Below are positions 32,701 to 44,125 of a stretch of 64,000 bases of DNA, in pieces. The notes beneath the pieces were generated by a model. That model was not told where the DNA came from. It saw only the letters and a program-made list of their open reading frames with translations, and made no database searches. This stretch comes from Yamagishiella unicocca (taxonomy: Eukaryota; Chlorophyta; Chlorophyceae; Chlamydomonadales; Volvocaceae). The stretch covers positions 2,564,001 through 2,628,000 of the forward strand of contig BDSL01000002.1 in assembly GCA_003116995.1 (NCBI GenBank), written 5' to 3'. A program made the position numbers and the translations under genes. Within the stretch, counting starts at the first letter, position 1. Each line of letters begins with the position of its first letter.

Positions 32701-35700
32701 TAACACTGGCTGCCATGATGAGGTTTGCTGCAAGGACCAGTGTGATTCTGACCCAAGCTGTGGGGTCTTCATGTTCGGCACTCTCTCTTGGTGCACAAAC
32801 TGCTGCTGGATCAAGAACAAGATAACTTCTGGTGTTCCTAGCCTAACTAGTGGCGATGACCTGCCTGGCGTCATCAGCTATGTGAAAGGTAAATTCGTTC
32901 CTGCCATGTTTTGGCTGTTTTGCCTGGCCGAGGCCGTCAGGCGCATACGCACACGATGTTGTGTGCTTGGACAGCGCTTGGACCTACCTGCTTGGACGCT
33001 CAGCAAGCGAGTTGTGCACCAACCTTTGCAATAATTATTTTGCTTATTCACATCTTAACTTCGTCCATTGTACGCGAATGACAACGATGCTTCTTGGCTT
33101 TATGGCACTTCTACGTTAACTGAACGGGCAGCTGGCCGATGGCGCGGCCAGCTCAATCATAGCATGCACGCACCGATTCCTCCCTTGCCGCGTGGCCCTC
33201 ACTTGCAGCTCCGCCGCCTTCGCCGCCACCGCCGCCGCCGCCACCGCCGCCGCCGCCGTACATGAGCTTTCCCGGACGTGACTTCGTCTCCATGGGAGCT
33301 ACTGACATTCTTGGTGGCTTCAGTAACACTGGCTGCCATGATGAGGTTTGCTGCAAGGACCAGTGTGATGCTGACCCCAGCTGTGGGGTCTTCATGTTCG
33401 GCACTCTCTCTTGGTGCACAAACTGCTGCTGGATCAAGAACAAGATAACTTCTGGTGTTCCTAGCCTAACTAGTGGCGAGGACCTGCCTGGCGTCATCAG
33501 CTATGTGAAAGGTAAATTCGTTCCTGCCATGTTTTGGCTGTTTTGCCTGGCCGAGGCCGTCAGGCGCATACGCACACGATGTTGCGTGCTTGGACAGTGC
33601 TTGGACCTACCTGCTTGGACGCTCAGCAAGCGAGTTGTGCACCAACCTTTGCAATAATTATTTTGCTTATTCACATCTTAACTTCGTCCATTGTACGCGA
33701 ATGACAACGATGCTTCTTGGCTTTATGGCACTTCTACGTTAACTGAACGGGCAGCCGGCCGATGGCGCGGCCAGCTCAATCATAGCATGCACCGACTCCT
33801 CCCTTGCCGCGTGGCCCTCACTTGCAGCTCCGCCGCCTCCGCCGCCGCCACCGCCGCCGCCGCCTCCGCCACCGCCGCCGCCGCCGCCGCCACCGCCGCC
33901 ACCGCCGCCGCCGCCACCGCCACCACCGCCGCCGCCTCCACCGCCTCCACCGCCGCCGCCGCCACCGCCGCCCCCGCTGCCGCCCCCGCCGCCACCGCTG
34001 CCGCCGCCCCCGCCGCCGCCGCCGTACATGAGCTTTCCCGGACGTGACTTCGTCTCCATGGGAGCTACTGACATTCTTGGTGGCTTCAGTAACACTGGCT
34101 GCCATGATGAGGTTTGCTGCAAGGACCAGTGTGATGCTGACCCAAGCTGTGGGGTCTTCATGTTCGGCACTCTCTCTTGGTGCACAAACTGCTGCTGGAT
34201 CAAGAACAAGATAACGTCTGGTGTTCCTAGCCTAACTAGTGGCGATGACCTGCCTGGCGTCATCAGCTATGTGAAAGGTAAATTCGTTCCTGCCATGTTT
34301 TGGCTGTTTTGCCTGGCCGAGGCCGTCAGGCGCATACGCACACGATGTTGCGTGCTTGGACAGCGCTTGGACCTACCTGCTTGGACGCTCAGCAAGCGAG
34401 TTGTGCACCAACCTTTGCAATAATTATTTTGCTTATTCGCATCTTAACTTCGTCCATTGTACGCGAGTGACAACGATGCTTCTTGGCTTTATGGCACTTC
34501 TACGTTAACTGAACGGGCAGCCGGCCGATGGCGCGGCCAGCTCAATCATAGCATGCACCGATTCCTCCCTTGCCGCGTGGCCCTCACTTGCAGCTCTGCC
34601 GCCTCCGCCACCGCCTCCGCCGCCACCGCCGCCTCCGCCACCGCCGCCACCGCCGCCGCCGCCGCCACCGCCGCCACCGCCACCACCGCCGCCTCCGCCG
34701 CCGTTGCCTCCGCCGCCTTTGCCTCCGCCGCGGCCTTCACCTCCGCCGCCACTGCCGCCGCCGCGGCCTTCGATATCGCCTGCGGCGACGCCCACCGCCT
34801 TCCGCCTCATCTCGATCACCAAGTGGAACAGCAGCGCCAACATCCCCCTCCTGCAGGCAAGCTACCTGTGTCATTGAATGCGTACGGCAAACAAGCCCGT
34901 CATTGGGGCCTCTGTTCTGGCAGCGGCCTGCATGACATGGTCGTGTTACATACTGCACACATGCGGCTGCTGTGCTCTTTAGGTGTTTGCCTGAATGTGT
35001 TCATTGTTATCATCCGATGCCCGAACCAGTTGCAGCTCAGCAGCCGATCGATGGCTACCTGTTGCCCGCAGGCCGCCGAGACCAACGTGTCGAATGCCTG
35101 CAAGGCCTTCTTCGTGGCCGGGATCACCGGGAGCAGCCTGCAGCGCGTGACCGACCTCGAGTACGGCAGTCACATCAAGGTATGTGCGCCCCTTGGACGC
35201 CCGTAGGAAAGGTCTTTCATTTGTATGCCGCATTCTTTGTCGCGATGTTAACCATGGCTATACGGCGCTCGCACGCGCAGGTGTATGACTTCCCCACCCT
35301 GGTGTCCTACACCAACTACAGCGCCTGCGTGCAGCAGCAGCCCGGCCGCACCCTCTCCGCCGCCTTCGAGATCTGGAAGGTGAGGAACAGTCAAGCATCG
35401 TTAGTTCAGGACATCGTCTTGCTGGTTTAATGAACTGTTCTTTTCGCCAGCAGAATCATGATTTGAGCTCTCCGCCGCTAATGAGCCCCTCTGCTGCTGT
35501 TTGCACGTTTTGAAAGGAAGATATGTTCTCACCTGCCTTTGCAGAACCGGGTCATCTTCCCGTACTACGACAGCATCGCGAACGCCACCGCCGGTGAGCT
35601 CGTCGATGCGGGGCACGGCGGAAGTTTAGGTTTCTTGTATCCCGTGGAAACTAAAGCAGAGACGTGCAGGACAGGTCGCTTGTTCCCGGCAGGCCGGCCA

Positions 35701-36412
35701 TGGGGCGGGCGGTGCGTGGGTGCCTGGATAGATCGCGGGCGGCGGGTAAGACGCCATGGACGGACTACTGCGCCTCCGCACTCCGCATTCTTGTTTGCCA
35801 TCGACCATGCCGTACCTACCAACTTCTGCTCGTCCAGGTGCGCAGTGGTCCGTGACCATCGGCAACTCCACCAACCCCACCGCCCTGGTCGCCCTGTACA
35901 ACAAGCTGAGCACGGAGATCAAGGGGCTGTCGACGGTCCAGCAGGTGCGTGATAGATGGCGGCGGCGCGAGTGGATGGGTTCGCAGCAGTGACGGTACTA
36001 CGGCAGCTGCGACGTTACTACCAGGCCCAAAGCCGGCTTGCTTGCGCGAGCGAGTGTTTCCGCCTTATTGCATCCTCTCTCTGGAATCCCCCTGTATCTT
36101 CCGTCCGCCGTGTATCTTCCACAAGCAACCATCTGACGATGTCGACCCTTACTTCACACCACGCGCTCGCAGGCTGCTATCAACACCGCTGGTGCCGTGT
36201 CGCTGCCGCTGGACACCGCCCACGTCATTTCGTTCCTGAAGCCCCAGGGCGCCACCGCCTACCAGGGCTACCTGATGATGAACGACCCCGCCACGGCCGC
36301 GGGAAAGCCCTCCGCGGAGGGCATTCCCGCTCTGCTGGACACCCTGACGAGCATCAAGGCTACCATCGTATCGCCTCGCCGCATCTTTTTTGCCCCCATC
36401 AGGCTGAAGTAA
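26744..36412 (+). CDS. predicted secreted modular protein: eleven polyproline/Apple-like Cys modules and a unique C-terminal domain
   Basis: The model has 19 exons and 1,624 codons plus stop with continuous phase. Exons 26744-26775 and 26880-26926 give a signal peptide (core VIALLCTLLMLMAVASA); the first exon is the least certain. Module exons are 27194-27469, 27790-28092, 28413-28715, 29039-29341, 29658-30107, 30428-30730, 31050-31499, 31820-32122, 32439-32888, 33209-33511 and 33828-34277, all entered and left in phase 1. Each module runs FPGRDFVSMGATDILGGFSN and on through eight cysteines (CHDEVCCKDQC, SCGVF, WCTNCCW). Ten modules start with 16 or about 64 mostly proline codons. Exons 34594-34856 (GC donor), 35036-35179, 35281-35379, 35545-35593, 35838-35944 and 36173-36412 encode a different domain with no recognised family. 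The layout fits a hydroxyproline-rich cell-wall or matrix glycoprotein. Apple/PAN resemblance is by pattern only. Confidence 0.75.
27194..34593 (+). repeat. higher-order tandem array of exon-plus-intron units
   Basis: Units of about 620 bp (short linker) and about 770 bp (long linker) repeat with near-identical exons and introns. From 29.0 kb on they alternate as a dimer of about 1,390 bp. The modules at 28413 and 30428 share an intron variant (GGCTGCTGTTTT against GGCTGTTTT elsewhere). Those at 29658, 31050, 32439 and 33828 carry the long linker. This indicates block duplication or gene conversion, and carries a real risk of assembly error in copy number. Confidence 0.9.
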
Positions 36413-36424
36413 TAAGCTCGCTAG

Positions 36425-36989
36425 TAAGGGTAATAATAATAGTGTCGGCATAACCGTAGCGTGTGTTAAGGGGGTGGGGAACGAACTCTCCCCTGTATGC
36501 CCGCACGCACCGACCACCGTGGCCTTCCCGTCATCCGCGGTTACGCCTTTTCATGCTTACAGAAGCAAAGGTTTCAGAACCCCGCCCCCTAACCCCCTTG
36601 TGTCGTGTGGATGTAGATAGCCGCCCATTTTGCGTCGGCACTGTCTTATGCTGCCTATGCTGTTCACCGCGTGCTTTTGTAGTTTCAGGCAGCATCCCTC
36701 CCAGGCGTTGCCTGGTGTTGCCCCCAAGTTTGATGATGAGGAGGGGCTTAAGTGTGTTTGGGACAGTGCCTGTATATATGTGGTGCCTAGGGTAACAATG
36801 TCCGTGTCGGTGTAGTGCACCGTCCAGCTTGCCCGCTGTATTTTGTCGGCTAGTTGGCGGTGTTGTTCGGCTTTTTGTTCTTTCTTTTCAGAGTGGTTAA
36901 GGTCGCCGGTGTAGCCGACTTCAATAATGTGGACATTGCACTTCCGTTTGTCGGCTGGCCCCTTGTAAGGTCTGCTTTTTCCCTAGGGC
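36425..36989 (-). mobile_element. fragment of a second Dualen-like LINE, 3' end with endonuclease remnant
   Basis: The minus strand encodes VHIIEVGYTGDLNHSEKK and a following LGTT block that match the endonuclease end of the larger LINE at 37154-37594. It ends near 36425 in an ATTATTATTA tail, just past the stop of the Apple-like gene, so it may lie in that gene's 3' UTR. Confidence 0.6.
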
Positions 36990-37044
36990 ATAAATAATAA
37001 TAATAATAATCTGACCTTATGGCATAAATAATAATAATAATATT
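36990..37044. repeat. (TAA)n tracts, probable LINE 3' tail
   Basis: Two ATAAATAATAATAATAATAAT tracts are separated by CTGACCTTATGGC. They sit at the 3' end of the larger minus-strand LINE, where a (TTA)n tail would be expected. Confidence 0.6.
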
Positions 37045-37153
37045 ACGCCGGCCGGAGCCTGGCGTGTATTACTGAGGGGCTGGCTCCGCCCCTATATGCC
37101 CGCACCACCGGGGAGTCTATTTTGTGTGTTGTTGTTGTTGTCGAAAGTGTTTG

Positions 37154-37892
37154 TTATTTAGGGTTGCCCTCCAGGTGTCGCTGAGCGCGGATGATGGAGC
37201 CGGCTGTCTCGACTGTATATGTGTTATTTTTGTACAGGCTTTCGTGTTTTGCTCTGGGGTCGGTTGCCCCAATCTGGCGGAGTGTTTTGAGGGTCGTTGG
37301 GAGCGTGCCTGTGGCTCCCAGAGTGGCAATTTGTGTTTCAGTGCAGCGCACCTCGCATCCTGCCTTGCGTACTTCGGCTGCTAGTTTTTCATGTTGCGCG
37401 GTCTTCTGAGCCAGTTGCTCAGCGTGTTGGAGGTCTCCTGTGTATCCCACTTCAATTATGTAAACAGTATGTTTGCTCTTATCGCCAGGTCCCTTGTACC
37501 GTTTCCGCCGAGTCACTCGGGATTGGAGGTTCGGTACAAACAGTATGTCCGGTCGCATTCGCTGGGTGTCCTCTGCGCTTAGGTGTGGGAGCATCCAGGC
37601 TGGGACTCGATTGCTACTGCAGTAGTGGGCGGGGAAGGTCAGCAGCTTTGCCAGCGTCCATGATCATCAGACCGCCCCCAAACTTGCATTTGTGCACGCA
37701 GTCCGCAATGATTTGCGTCGCTTTGTTATGTCGGTTGATGTACATCCCTTTCACCACAGGATGAGTGCATCCGCCAAGGATGTGCGCTCCGGAGTCCATC
37801 ACGGGCCCGTTTGGGTTGCAGTTGCGACACAATGGGCACTTCCCGTCCCCGCCTCGTCCGTACAGCATTTTTAGTTTTGCATTGTAGAGCAT
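37154..37892 (-). pseudogene. LINE C-terminal restriction-like endonuclease (REL)
   Basis: KCPLCRNC with H and C in AHILGGC gives the zinc motif seen before REL domains, followed by RHNKA. In the next frame come RPDILFVPN and VYIIEVGYTGD, the RPD and acidic parts of the PD-(D/E)XK site. A frame change lies between 37614 and 37594. Confidence 0.7.
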
Positions 37893-38318
37893 TCCATATC
37901 GGGCTTTGAGGACCTGGAGCTGAGTCCAGCGCTGGGTTTTGGGGTCTGCAAGGTATGAGTTGCTGGCCCGGGGGTCGAGGGAGGCTGAGGCGCTGCGCCA
38001 TTTTTCCGTTTAGTTGGTGTAGCCTGCCAGGGTTTCCTTGGGAAGTTTTTTCACGATTCCTTGGTTCAAATGGTTTTACACTATTAAAAATTTTAAATAT
38101 TTTATTCATCGCTGATGTATCGTCCCGTGCTTTTTTGCTGCAGCCAGAGGAGCTTATCGAACGTTATCTGCTGAGGCCTCCGTCACGTCTGCTTCGGTTT
38201 CCCCTCGAGCGACCGCGGTCGCGCCTTGTTCAGCTTTGTCATTTCCAGGTAGTCCAGAATGAGATCGCACTTTGATAAACTGCACGCTAATGTTCCGGTT
38301 GGCGCATTCGTACAATAG

Positions 38319-38570
38319 TTAAGCGATACTCTCAAGGATCGCTTTGCGATTCGAGATATGTAACTTAGCTGGATCGTTTACAGCTTTCTTTATAAGTTGA
38401 ATAGAGGATTGTGAGTCTGTTGCAATCGTGAGCTGCGAGGGTGTGTCCATGAATTTGGCGAGGGCTGCCGGATAGCGGCCAGTTCCGCCCTTTGTATTGT
38501 ATTTGTGCATTCGTTCCCAGCCGGGTCGACGTAGAGCGTCTCACCTGTACGTCCATTATAGGCTGCGGCT
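38319..38570 (-). pseudogene. LINE RNase H remnant
   Basis: YNGRTGETLYVDPAGNE and LTIATDSQSSIQLIKKA are RNase H-like strands, the second carrying an Asp of the active site. They fall in different frames. Confidence 0.5.
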
Positions 38571-40861
38571 CCGAGTCGGTTAGGCCCGTCTCCTACCTCC
38601 GGTTTTTATGCCGTCCAAATTATTTGTTCATTATCAAATCGGAGTGAGTTTTTGGCGGGGAGGAGCTTCCCGAGCGTACGTTGCAGAGATACTAGTTCAG
38701 GGATTCGCACGCTTTTAGAGTGCATCATGTCTGGCGGGGACGATGCTGCCATGCGTTTCAGTGTCTGTGTTACTTTGTTGGGGTATGGCCTCCGGCTCAC
38801 CGCTGCTGGGTTATCATCGTCGCGTGCTCGCAGGCGTTTCTTCGGCAATCCGGTGGCTCCTAGTTCGTTCAGCAACCCGCGCATGGAGCGGGCGTTGAGG
38901 CCTTACACTGCCGCCTCTGGAGTGGGCGTTGCGGCCTTCCCATACCACCCGACGGAAGTATCTGTCTATCCATGTCCCGTAGAAGTTCTGTATTGTCAGT
39001 ATCTGTTTAGGATGGTATCCCACGCGGGTGTAGGCTTGTATGGCGGACAGCGGTACTATGGTATCCTTCCAGCGAACCGTGTAGTACTGTGCGTGTGTGG
39101 GTTCTGTCCTGCGCCTCTTGTTGTGGGCCCCTGCCGTAGCGGCAATGCGTTTGGTGAAAGGGCCCGAGATGATCTCAGCAATGTCATCGGTGTCGTTATA
39201 TAGGTCGTACACAAGCTGTTGCGGGCCAGTGCTGTCCATTTGGCTTCCCTTGGCCTTTTTCCAGGGGATTTGGTCGGTTAGGATCTGAGCGCGAGCAGTT
39301 TTCCATCTTGGCTCCCACCATGTCGGTAATGCCTGCCCCTGCCCGCTTCCCACAGGGTTCGTGTTCAGGTTCGGTGCCCCCGGGTCAGCGATGGGAGCGG
39401 TTGGGGTGTCGTACGCGATGACACGTGTCGCCAGCTGAGGGCGGCGTCAGGTGTACGAGGTGGTTGCGGGTGCAACGGTTGTGGCATCCAAGCCCTTATT
39501 TGCGAGGTAGGTAAGGACGGGGTTTGGGGAATTAGTGTCAGTGGGATCGAGCGTTCTGAGCTGGAGGGCCGGGCTGATGTTGCGTCGTCGGCAGGTGTAT
39601 GATGGGGGTCGGGGCCCCTGGGTGGTGGGTTCCGGCAACACACCGAGGTTGGGTATGCACTTGCGTGTGTCTTTTACGAGGGCTTCCATGAGATTTCTGG
39701 AGTCCATATATGCAGTGGGCTCATCCGTCAATGGATCCCCGAGTGCTGTCAAGTGGATGGCCGCCGGCGCGGTCGCGACTTGCTCATTGTCGCACCTGGT
39801 ATGATTATTAATGTACTCTTGCTGCCTTTGCCTGAGAGACTTAGGTCCTGTGCACCTCGTTCCCGTTACAGGTCCGGGGCGGGCCATGGGGACTGGGTCT
39901 TCTGTGCCTCCAGCGGCGGGTGTCACCTCGGTCACTATTTGGGGGCGTGGCCGTACGGCGTCGTTCCAGATTACATAAGGGCCCAGGTTGGGGGTAAGGA
40001 CTGGGTTGGGGAGGCAAGTTTTGTGAGTGAGGCCTGTGAAAGTCGGGTCGCAGGGGACCTCACGGAGCCGCTTATCCTCAAGGGGCATTGGGCACGTCCA
40101 TTTCCTGGGGTTGTGTTTGTCCGTGTGCGTGTTGTTACTGCATAGAGCGCTGATGGAGAGGCTTAACTTGTTTAGAGCTATCTTGTGTCGGCGTTGGACT
40201 TTTCCCCGCGGGAAGAGTTTCTGCAGCTCCGCCGTCGTGATAAGGTGTTTCTTAGTGTTCTGGTCGAGCAGGGCGTGCATGTCAAGGCCCAGCTCGGTGA
40301 GGGGAAGCAAGTGTCGGTACGGTAGGGCCTCTTTCTTGGGGTCCCTCCCTGTGTTAGCGACAGCTGCCGCCTGCAGCAGAGTGTTACGTGACGTGTTGTA
40401 CGGGCGACCCTCCTCAGTCACCTCGATGCCGTGTTCCCGCGCCAGGTTGAGTTGTTCAGGGTGCTGTAAAAACAGCTTTCCCATTTGTATTTGTAAAATC
40501 AGCTTTCCCGTTTGTGTTGATACATCGGCGTGTCCGCGGCAAGCATGCACTGCAGTTGGAGCATTGCCCTGGTGACTGTTCCGAGGCGCCCCTTGTCGTT
40601 GAGTGATAGTACTAGGGCTCGCGTTGCATTGCGCACGTAAATGGGGAGAAGCGAGCCGACCCCGAGGCCGTACTGTTCGGCGGGTAGTAGAACCGCACGT
40701 GTGGGGAAGCTGGGTGGCAGCCTGTAGCATCGCCTTGCAGTACGAGCGATCATGGTGTCCATGAGGCGTATATCATTGGGTGTGTATGCCATGGTGGGGA
40801 AGCTGTATGCCGCTACTGTTTGAATGCATGTCTGGATAATCCTTATGCACTGCTGGTCCGG

Positions 40862-42455
40862 CTAAGCAAGTGAGCCCTGTAATGATTCTCCTTTCTCTTT
40901 GATCGTCTTGCAGGTGTGTGCCATCTGCGCGCCCCAGTTGAGTGTCATCGTAACGTACACACCCAGGTACTTGTAGGGTTCGGTGGGCGACAGATACGGC
41001 ATGCACTGTACTACCATTAATTTTGATCTTGTCTTTTGAGTGCTGCTCTTAAGGTGCGCTCGCACGTCGGTCCGTTCAGGCCTCGGTCTGACCACGCTCG
41101 CTTGTGCAGGACGCCTGCTACCGCACACTTGGCATACATGGTTCACTTGCAGTCCGGCCCATTCCGCGTACCGGCTGACCTTATCGCATTGTGTTTGCAG
41201 ATCTTGCGCAGTGTTAGTCAGTACCCCGAGGTCGTCGGTGTAGGCGGCCGAGGTCAGGTGGTAGCGATCATTCAAGTGGCCTGTGAGGCATCCGTAGTGG
41301 TAGCCTCGCCCACCAGCATGAAGCCACCGGAGCAACGGTTCAAGGAAAATGATGAAAAGGGCCGGCGGCGAGAGTGTGTCTCCTCGCACGGTTCCCCGTT
41401 CGATGGGGATCGGTGCGGTGTGGCCATGCTCGGTTCGGACTGTGGTTCGGGCTTGTTTATAGAGGTCACGTACGACCCGGATGAGGTCATCCGGGAGGCC
41501 AAGGTCGAACATGATCTGCAGGAGGAGGTCATGATTGATGGTATTGAACGCTGATGGAAAATCGACGTATAGGGCGTAGAGGTCTTGCCGTGTGAGTGCA
41601 GCGTCTTCAATGGCATGCACAAGTAAGGTTTTGTATTTGGCGTTCAGTGTTGCGGTAGCGGAGGAAGCCCTCCTGCACCTCGCTGAACAGGCAGAGCTCC
41701 GGGGCAACGTCTCCTATTGCGACTGTGATATGGCTCGTCCACAGCTTGTAAAGGGTATTTGCCAGGGCGATGGGGCGTCTGTTTTTCAACAGGAGCGGGT
41801 CTCCTGGTTTCGGGAGGAGGACAGTTTCGGATTCTGTCCATGCGCTAGGCGTGTGGGCTTCCACCCACATAACTTTCATGAGGTCGTGGATTGTTGACTG
41901 AAGGTCGTCCGGTAGCGATTTAAGCAGCTCATTGGGGAGGCCGTCTGGCCCGGGGTTTTTATCGCGGGCAAGATGTTGAATGCATTTGTGGAAGTTGGCA
42001 GGGTCCGCGATCCTGCCCAGCAGCGCGTGGTCTGTCGCTCTTTTAGGGCTGTGCAGTGTGAAGGGGTCAGGCGCTTTCTTATCCAGGAAGGGGTATGTTC
42101 GGGGCGCAGCCTCCGGTGTGTACTTTCCTGTGCGGGGGCCGCCTACTGGGGCCGCTTGGTTCTTGTAGTAGAGGTGTACGGCGTCGAGGATAGACTCACG
42201 TTCCGTGCAGATTTGGTTTGTTGTTGGATGCCGTACCGCTGGCAGGCCTCGGTCCTGTTCCTGGTTGTTAAAAATAGCCTGGTGTGCGCGGCGTGGTCTT
42301 GTGGCAATGAGGTGCTGGGCCTTGAGCCTTGCTCCGGAATGTTTTGCAGTTGGTCCTGGCGTATGTGTTGTCGCATTTGTCGTGCTATCTCGCGGATATT
42401 CAGGCGGAGGCATGTGAGGGCAGGTTGTTGTGAGTCGTGGTTTGGGTTGTCTCAA
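40862..42455 (-). pseudogene. LINE reverse transcriptase, one frameshift
   Basis: The 5' frame (41607-42455) has DKNPGPDGLPNELLKSLP and LLKNRRPIALANTLYKLW. The 3' frame (40862-41707) has LYALYVDFPSAFNTINHDLL, GTVRGDTLSPPALFIIFLEP and the catalytic AYTDDLGVL. The shift falls at the conserved RYRNTERQ region near 41630. Downstream 39447-40730 continues the polyprotein without catalytic motifs. Confidence 0.85.
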
Positions 42456-42909
42456 GCGGTGGCACGGCCTGCTACTGGTTGCCCAGCAGGCTGGGGGGCC
42501 GGTGGTTCAGCGTGTCTGGATTTCAGCTTGCAGTTCGCTTTTTAGCTGCACGTGTTCCTTGTGCAGTTGGCGGATAGCCTTGCTGACCGTTCGTTTCGGG
42601 TGGATTTTGCCGGTTGTGGGGGGTTTCTTCGGGCACAGATTGAGAAGGATATCCATGCCCTTGTTCAGCGTTGTTTGTAGCCTGGCTGCCGCGACTTCGA
42701 CATCGACTTTTTGGACGCTCTCGGTGGAGCGCAGGGTGGCCATCATGTCTGTTGCCGTGTTGGCTTCCGGGTGGGCGTTGTGGTTGGCGAGTGCGCTTTC
42801 AATGTCTCCAACTGCTTCACGTATGTAGGATCGCAGGGCGCATGTGTCGGACGTGAGCGTGGCTTCTATTTGTGCCTGGGCAGTGCGGAGCACCGCTGCG
42901 GGTATGGGC

Positions 42910-43201
42910 AGTATTACATCACGCCATCGTGCGGGGCCAGCGTCATCGCTGGGTGTTTGGCGGGGTTTGGCGGTGGTCGGGTCCCAGAGGTGGATTGCGT
43001 TGGGATACGTACATGTATTGGTCGGTGGTCAAAGTGCCCTCCGGGGATCGATACAGTCTCATACGCTTCGAGGTGCTCCTTGGCACCCTCGTTGATGGCT
43101 TTTTGGAAGGTCGGGCATAGCAGAATGTCATCGATCCTGCTGGAGTGTGCAATTTGGCCATTGCATTCCTGCTGATAGGAGTAGGGCCGTGTGGACGTCC
43201 C
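42910..43201 (-). pseudogene. LINE APE-type endonuclease, C-terminal remnant
   Basis: SSRIDDILLCPTF and GGHFDHRPIHVRI are the last two conserved blocks of an apurinic-endonuclease-like domain (SRIDY and SDHxP types). The upstream part is missing; a stop codon precedes the fragment directly. Confidence 0.65.
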
Positions 43202-44125
43202 TTAACCAACGGGGGCCATTCTGTTGTCGGACGTGAACTTCATGTGCATCCTATAGGTTCCACGTTGTAATGTTTGTCTGTTTCCAGACGACTCGCCGGA
43301 AGAACCTGTCTGCCGCCATGCCGTAGAGCCCTGTCCCGGACAGTGTTTCCTCCGCAAGCGGCTGTGCGGCTCCATCGGCCCCGTCGGCCCCGTCAGCACG
43401 GGATGATTAATGCCGGTGGATGCCGACCCTTAGCTCCCGCGTACAGTTGCACGTCCCGACACCGATGATTCAGCTCAGCAGAGGATTTGCGGCTGTGCAG
43501 CCTGAAAGGACCGGGCACGTAGGGGCAGGTCGAGAGAATGGAGGCAGCTTGGACTCCAGCAGTATGCCAAACAATTTGGCAATATACGCCAGCGGCAGCA
43601 CCACTGTCCAGGACGGGGCCTCGGCAACCATTCCGGGACGGCATGTTCCGGCTCGGTCACGCGGCGGCACGCTACGCCACGCCGTGCCCTTGAAGGTCCG
43701 CCGAACATCCGTGAAGGGCTGTTCCTGGGATGCAGCTGCCCATCTGAGCCCATGCTGCACCCTGCCGTGGGTGTATAAGTGGTGTAGATTGGGAGTCATA
43801 TTGTCTCCGTACGAGCAACTGTCATTGCTTCTGTTGGTTCTGTGCCAATTCCCAATTAGATCCCTCCTCATTTGCACCTCGTCTTAGATTGAAATGATCT
43901 AGTTACTTCGGAACACTGCATTCAATGGCTGTGTCGCGTTTGGGTCTTAGCCGTGTCAGCGTCGGAGCATCACCACCGGCACCGTCGAAAGCACATGACG
44001 ATGATGATGATAACTTTGATGATGGAGGCCGGTGAGGCATGCCAACGGATGGTGTCGTAAAATTGTTTCGCAAGAAGAGTTGACCAGAATGCTCCAATCC
44101 TGATGTTCTTGCGTATCCATTTTAT
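43202..44125. other. no firm gene; possible 5' exon of the WD40 gene
   Basis: An ATG at 43924 opens a 36-codon frame (MAVSRLGLSRVSVG, then an Asp-rich run) ending at a good donor GGCCG|GTGAGG near 44033. Its phase does not join the next exon as modelled, so it is not included. The rest is unassigned. Confidence 0.35.

Larger units (their letters stand above)
37015..43201 (-). mobile_element. decayed Dualen/RandI-like LINE with two endonuclease types
   Basis: On the minus strand the order is: 3' part of an APE-type endonuclease, reverse transcriptase, a low-similarity linker with a chromo-like patch (AQYYTVRWKDTIVPL near 39080), an RNase H remnant, then a C-terminal Cys/His and RPD..E endonuclease. 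Coexistence of APE and restriction-like endonuclease is the hallmark of Dualen elements described from Chlamydomonas. The 5' end is truncated at about 43201, and frameshifts near 41630 and 37600 show it is dead. Confidence 0.8.

Noticed and set aside
27194..34593. CRISPR-like regular spacing
   Set aside because: Units are 620-770 bp, coding, and flanked by splice sites in a eukaryotic gene.
28357..34843. Long minus-strand Gly-rich and Arg-rich frames through the array
   Set aside because: They are reverse-strand shadows of (CCG)n polyproline codons and end within antisense of the conserved Cys modules.
39447..40730. Long minus-strand ORF as a host gene
   Set aside because: It sits between RT and RNase H remnants of the LINE in the same orientation and is best read as its linker.
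43202..43887. ORFs on both strands between the LINE and the WD40 gene
   Set aside because: No motif, no consistent splice structure, and similar open lengths on both strands as expected by chance at this GC content.
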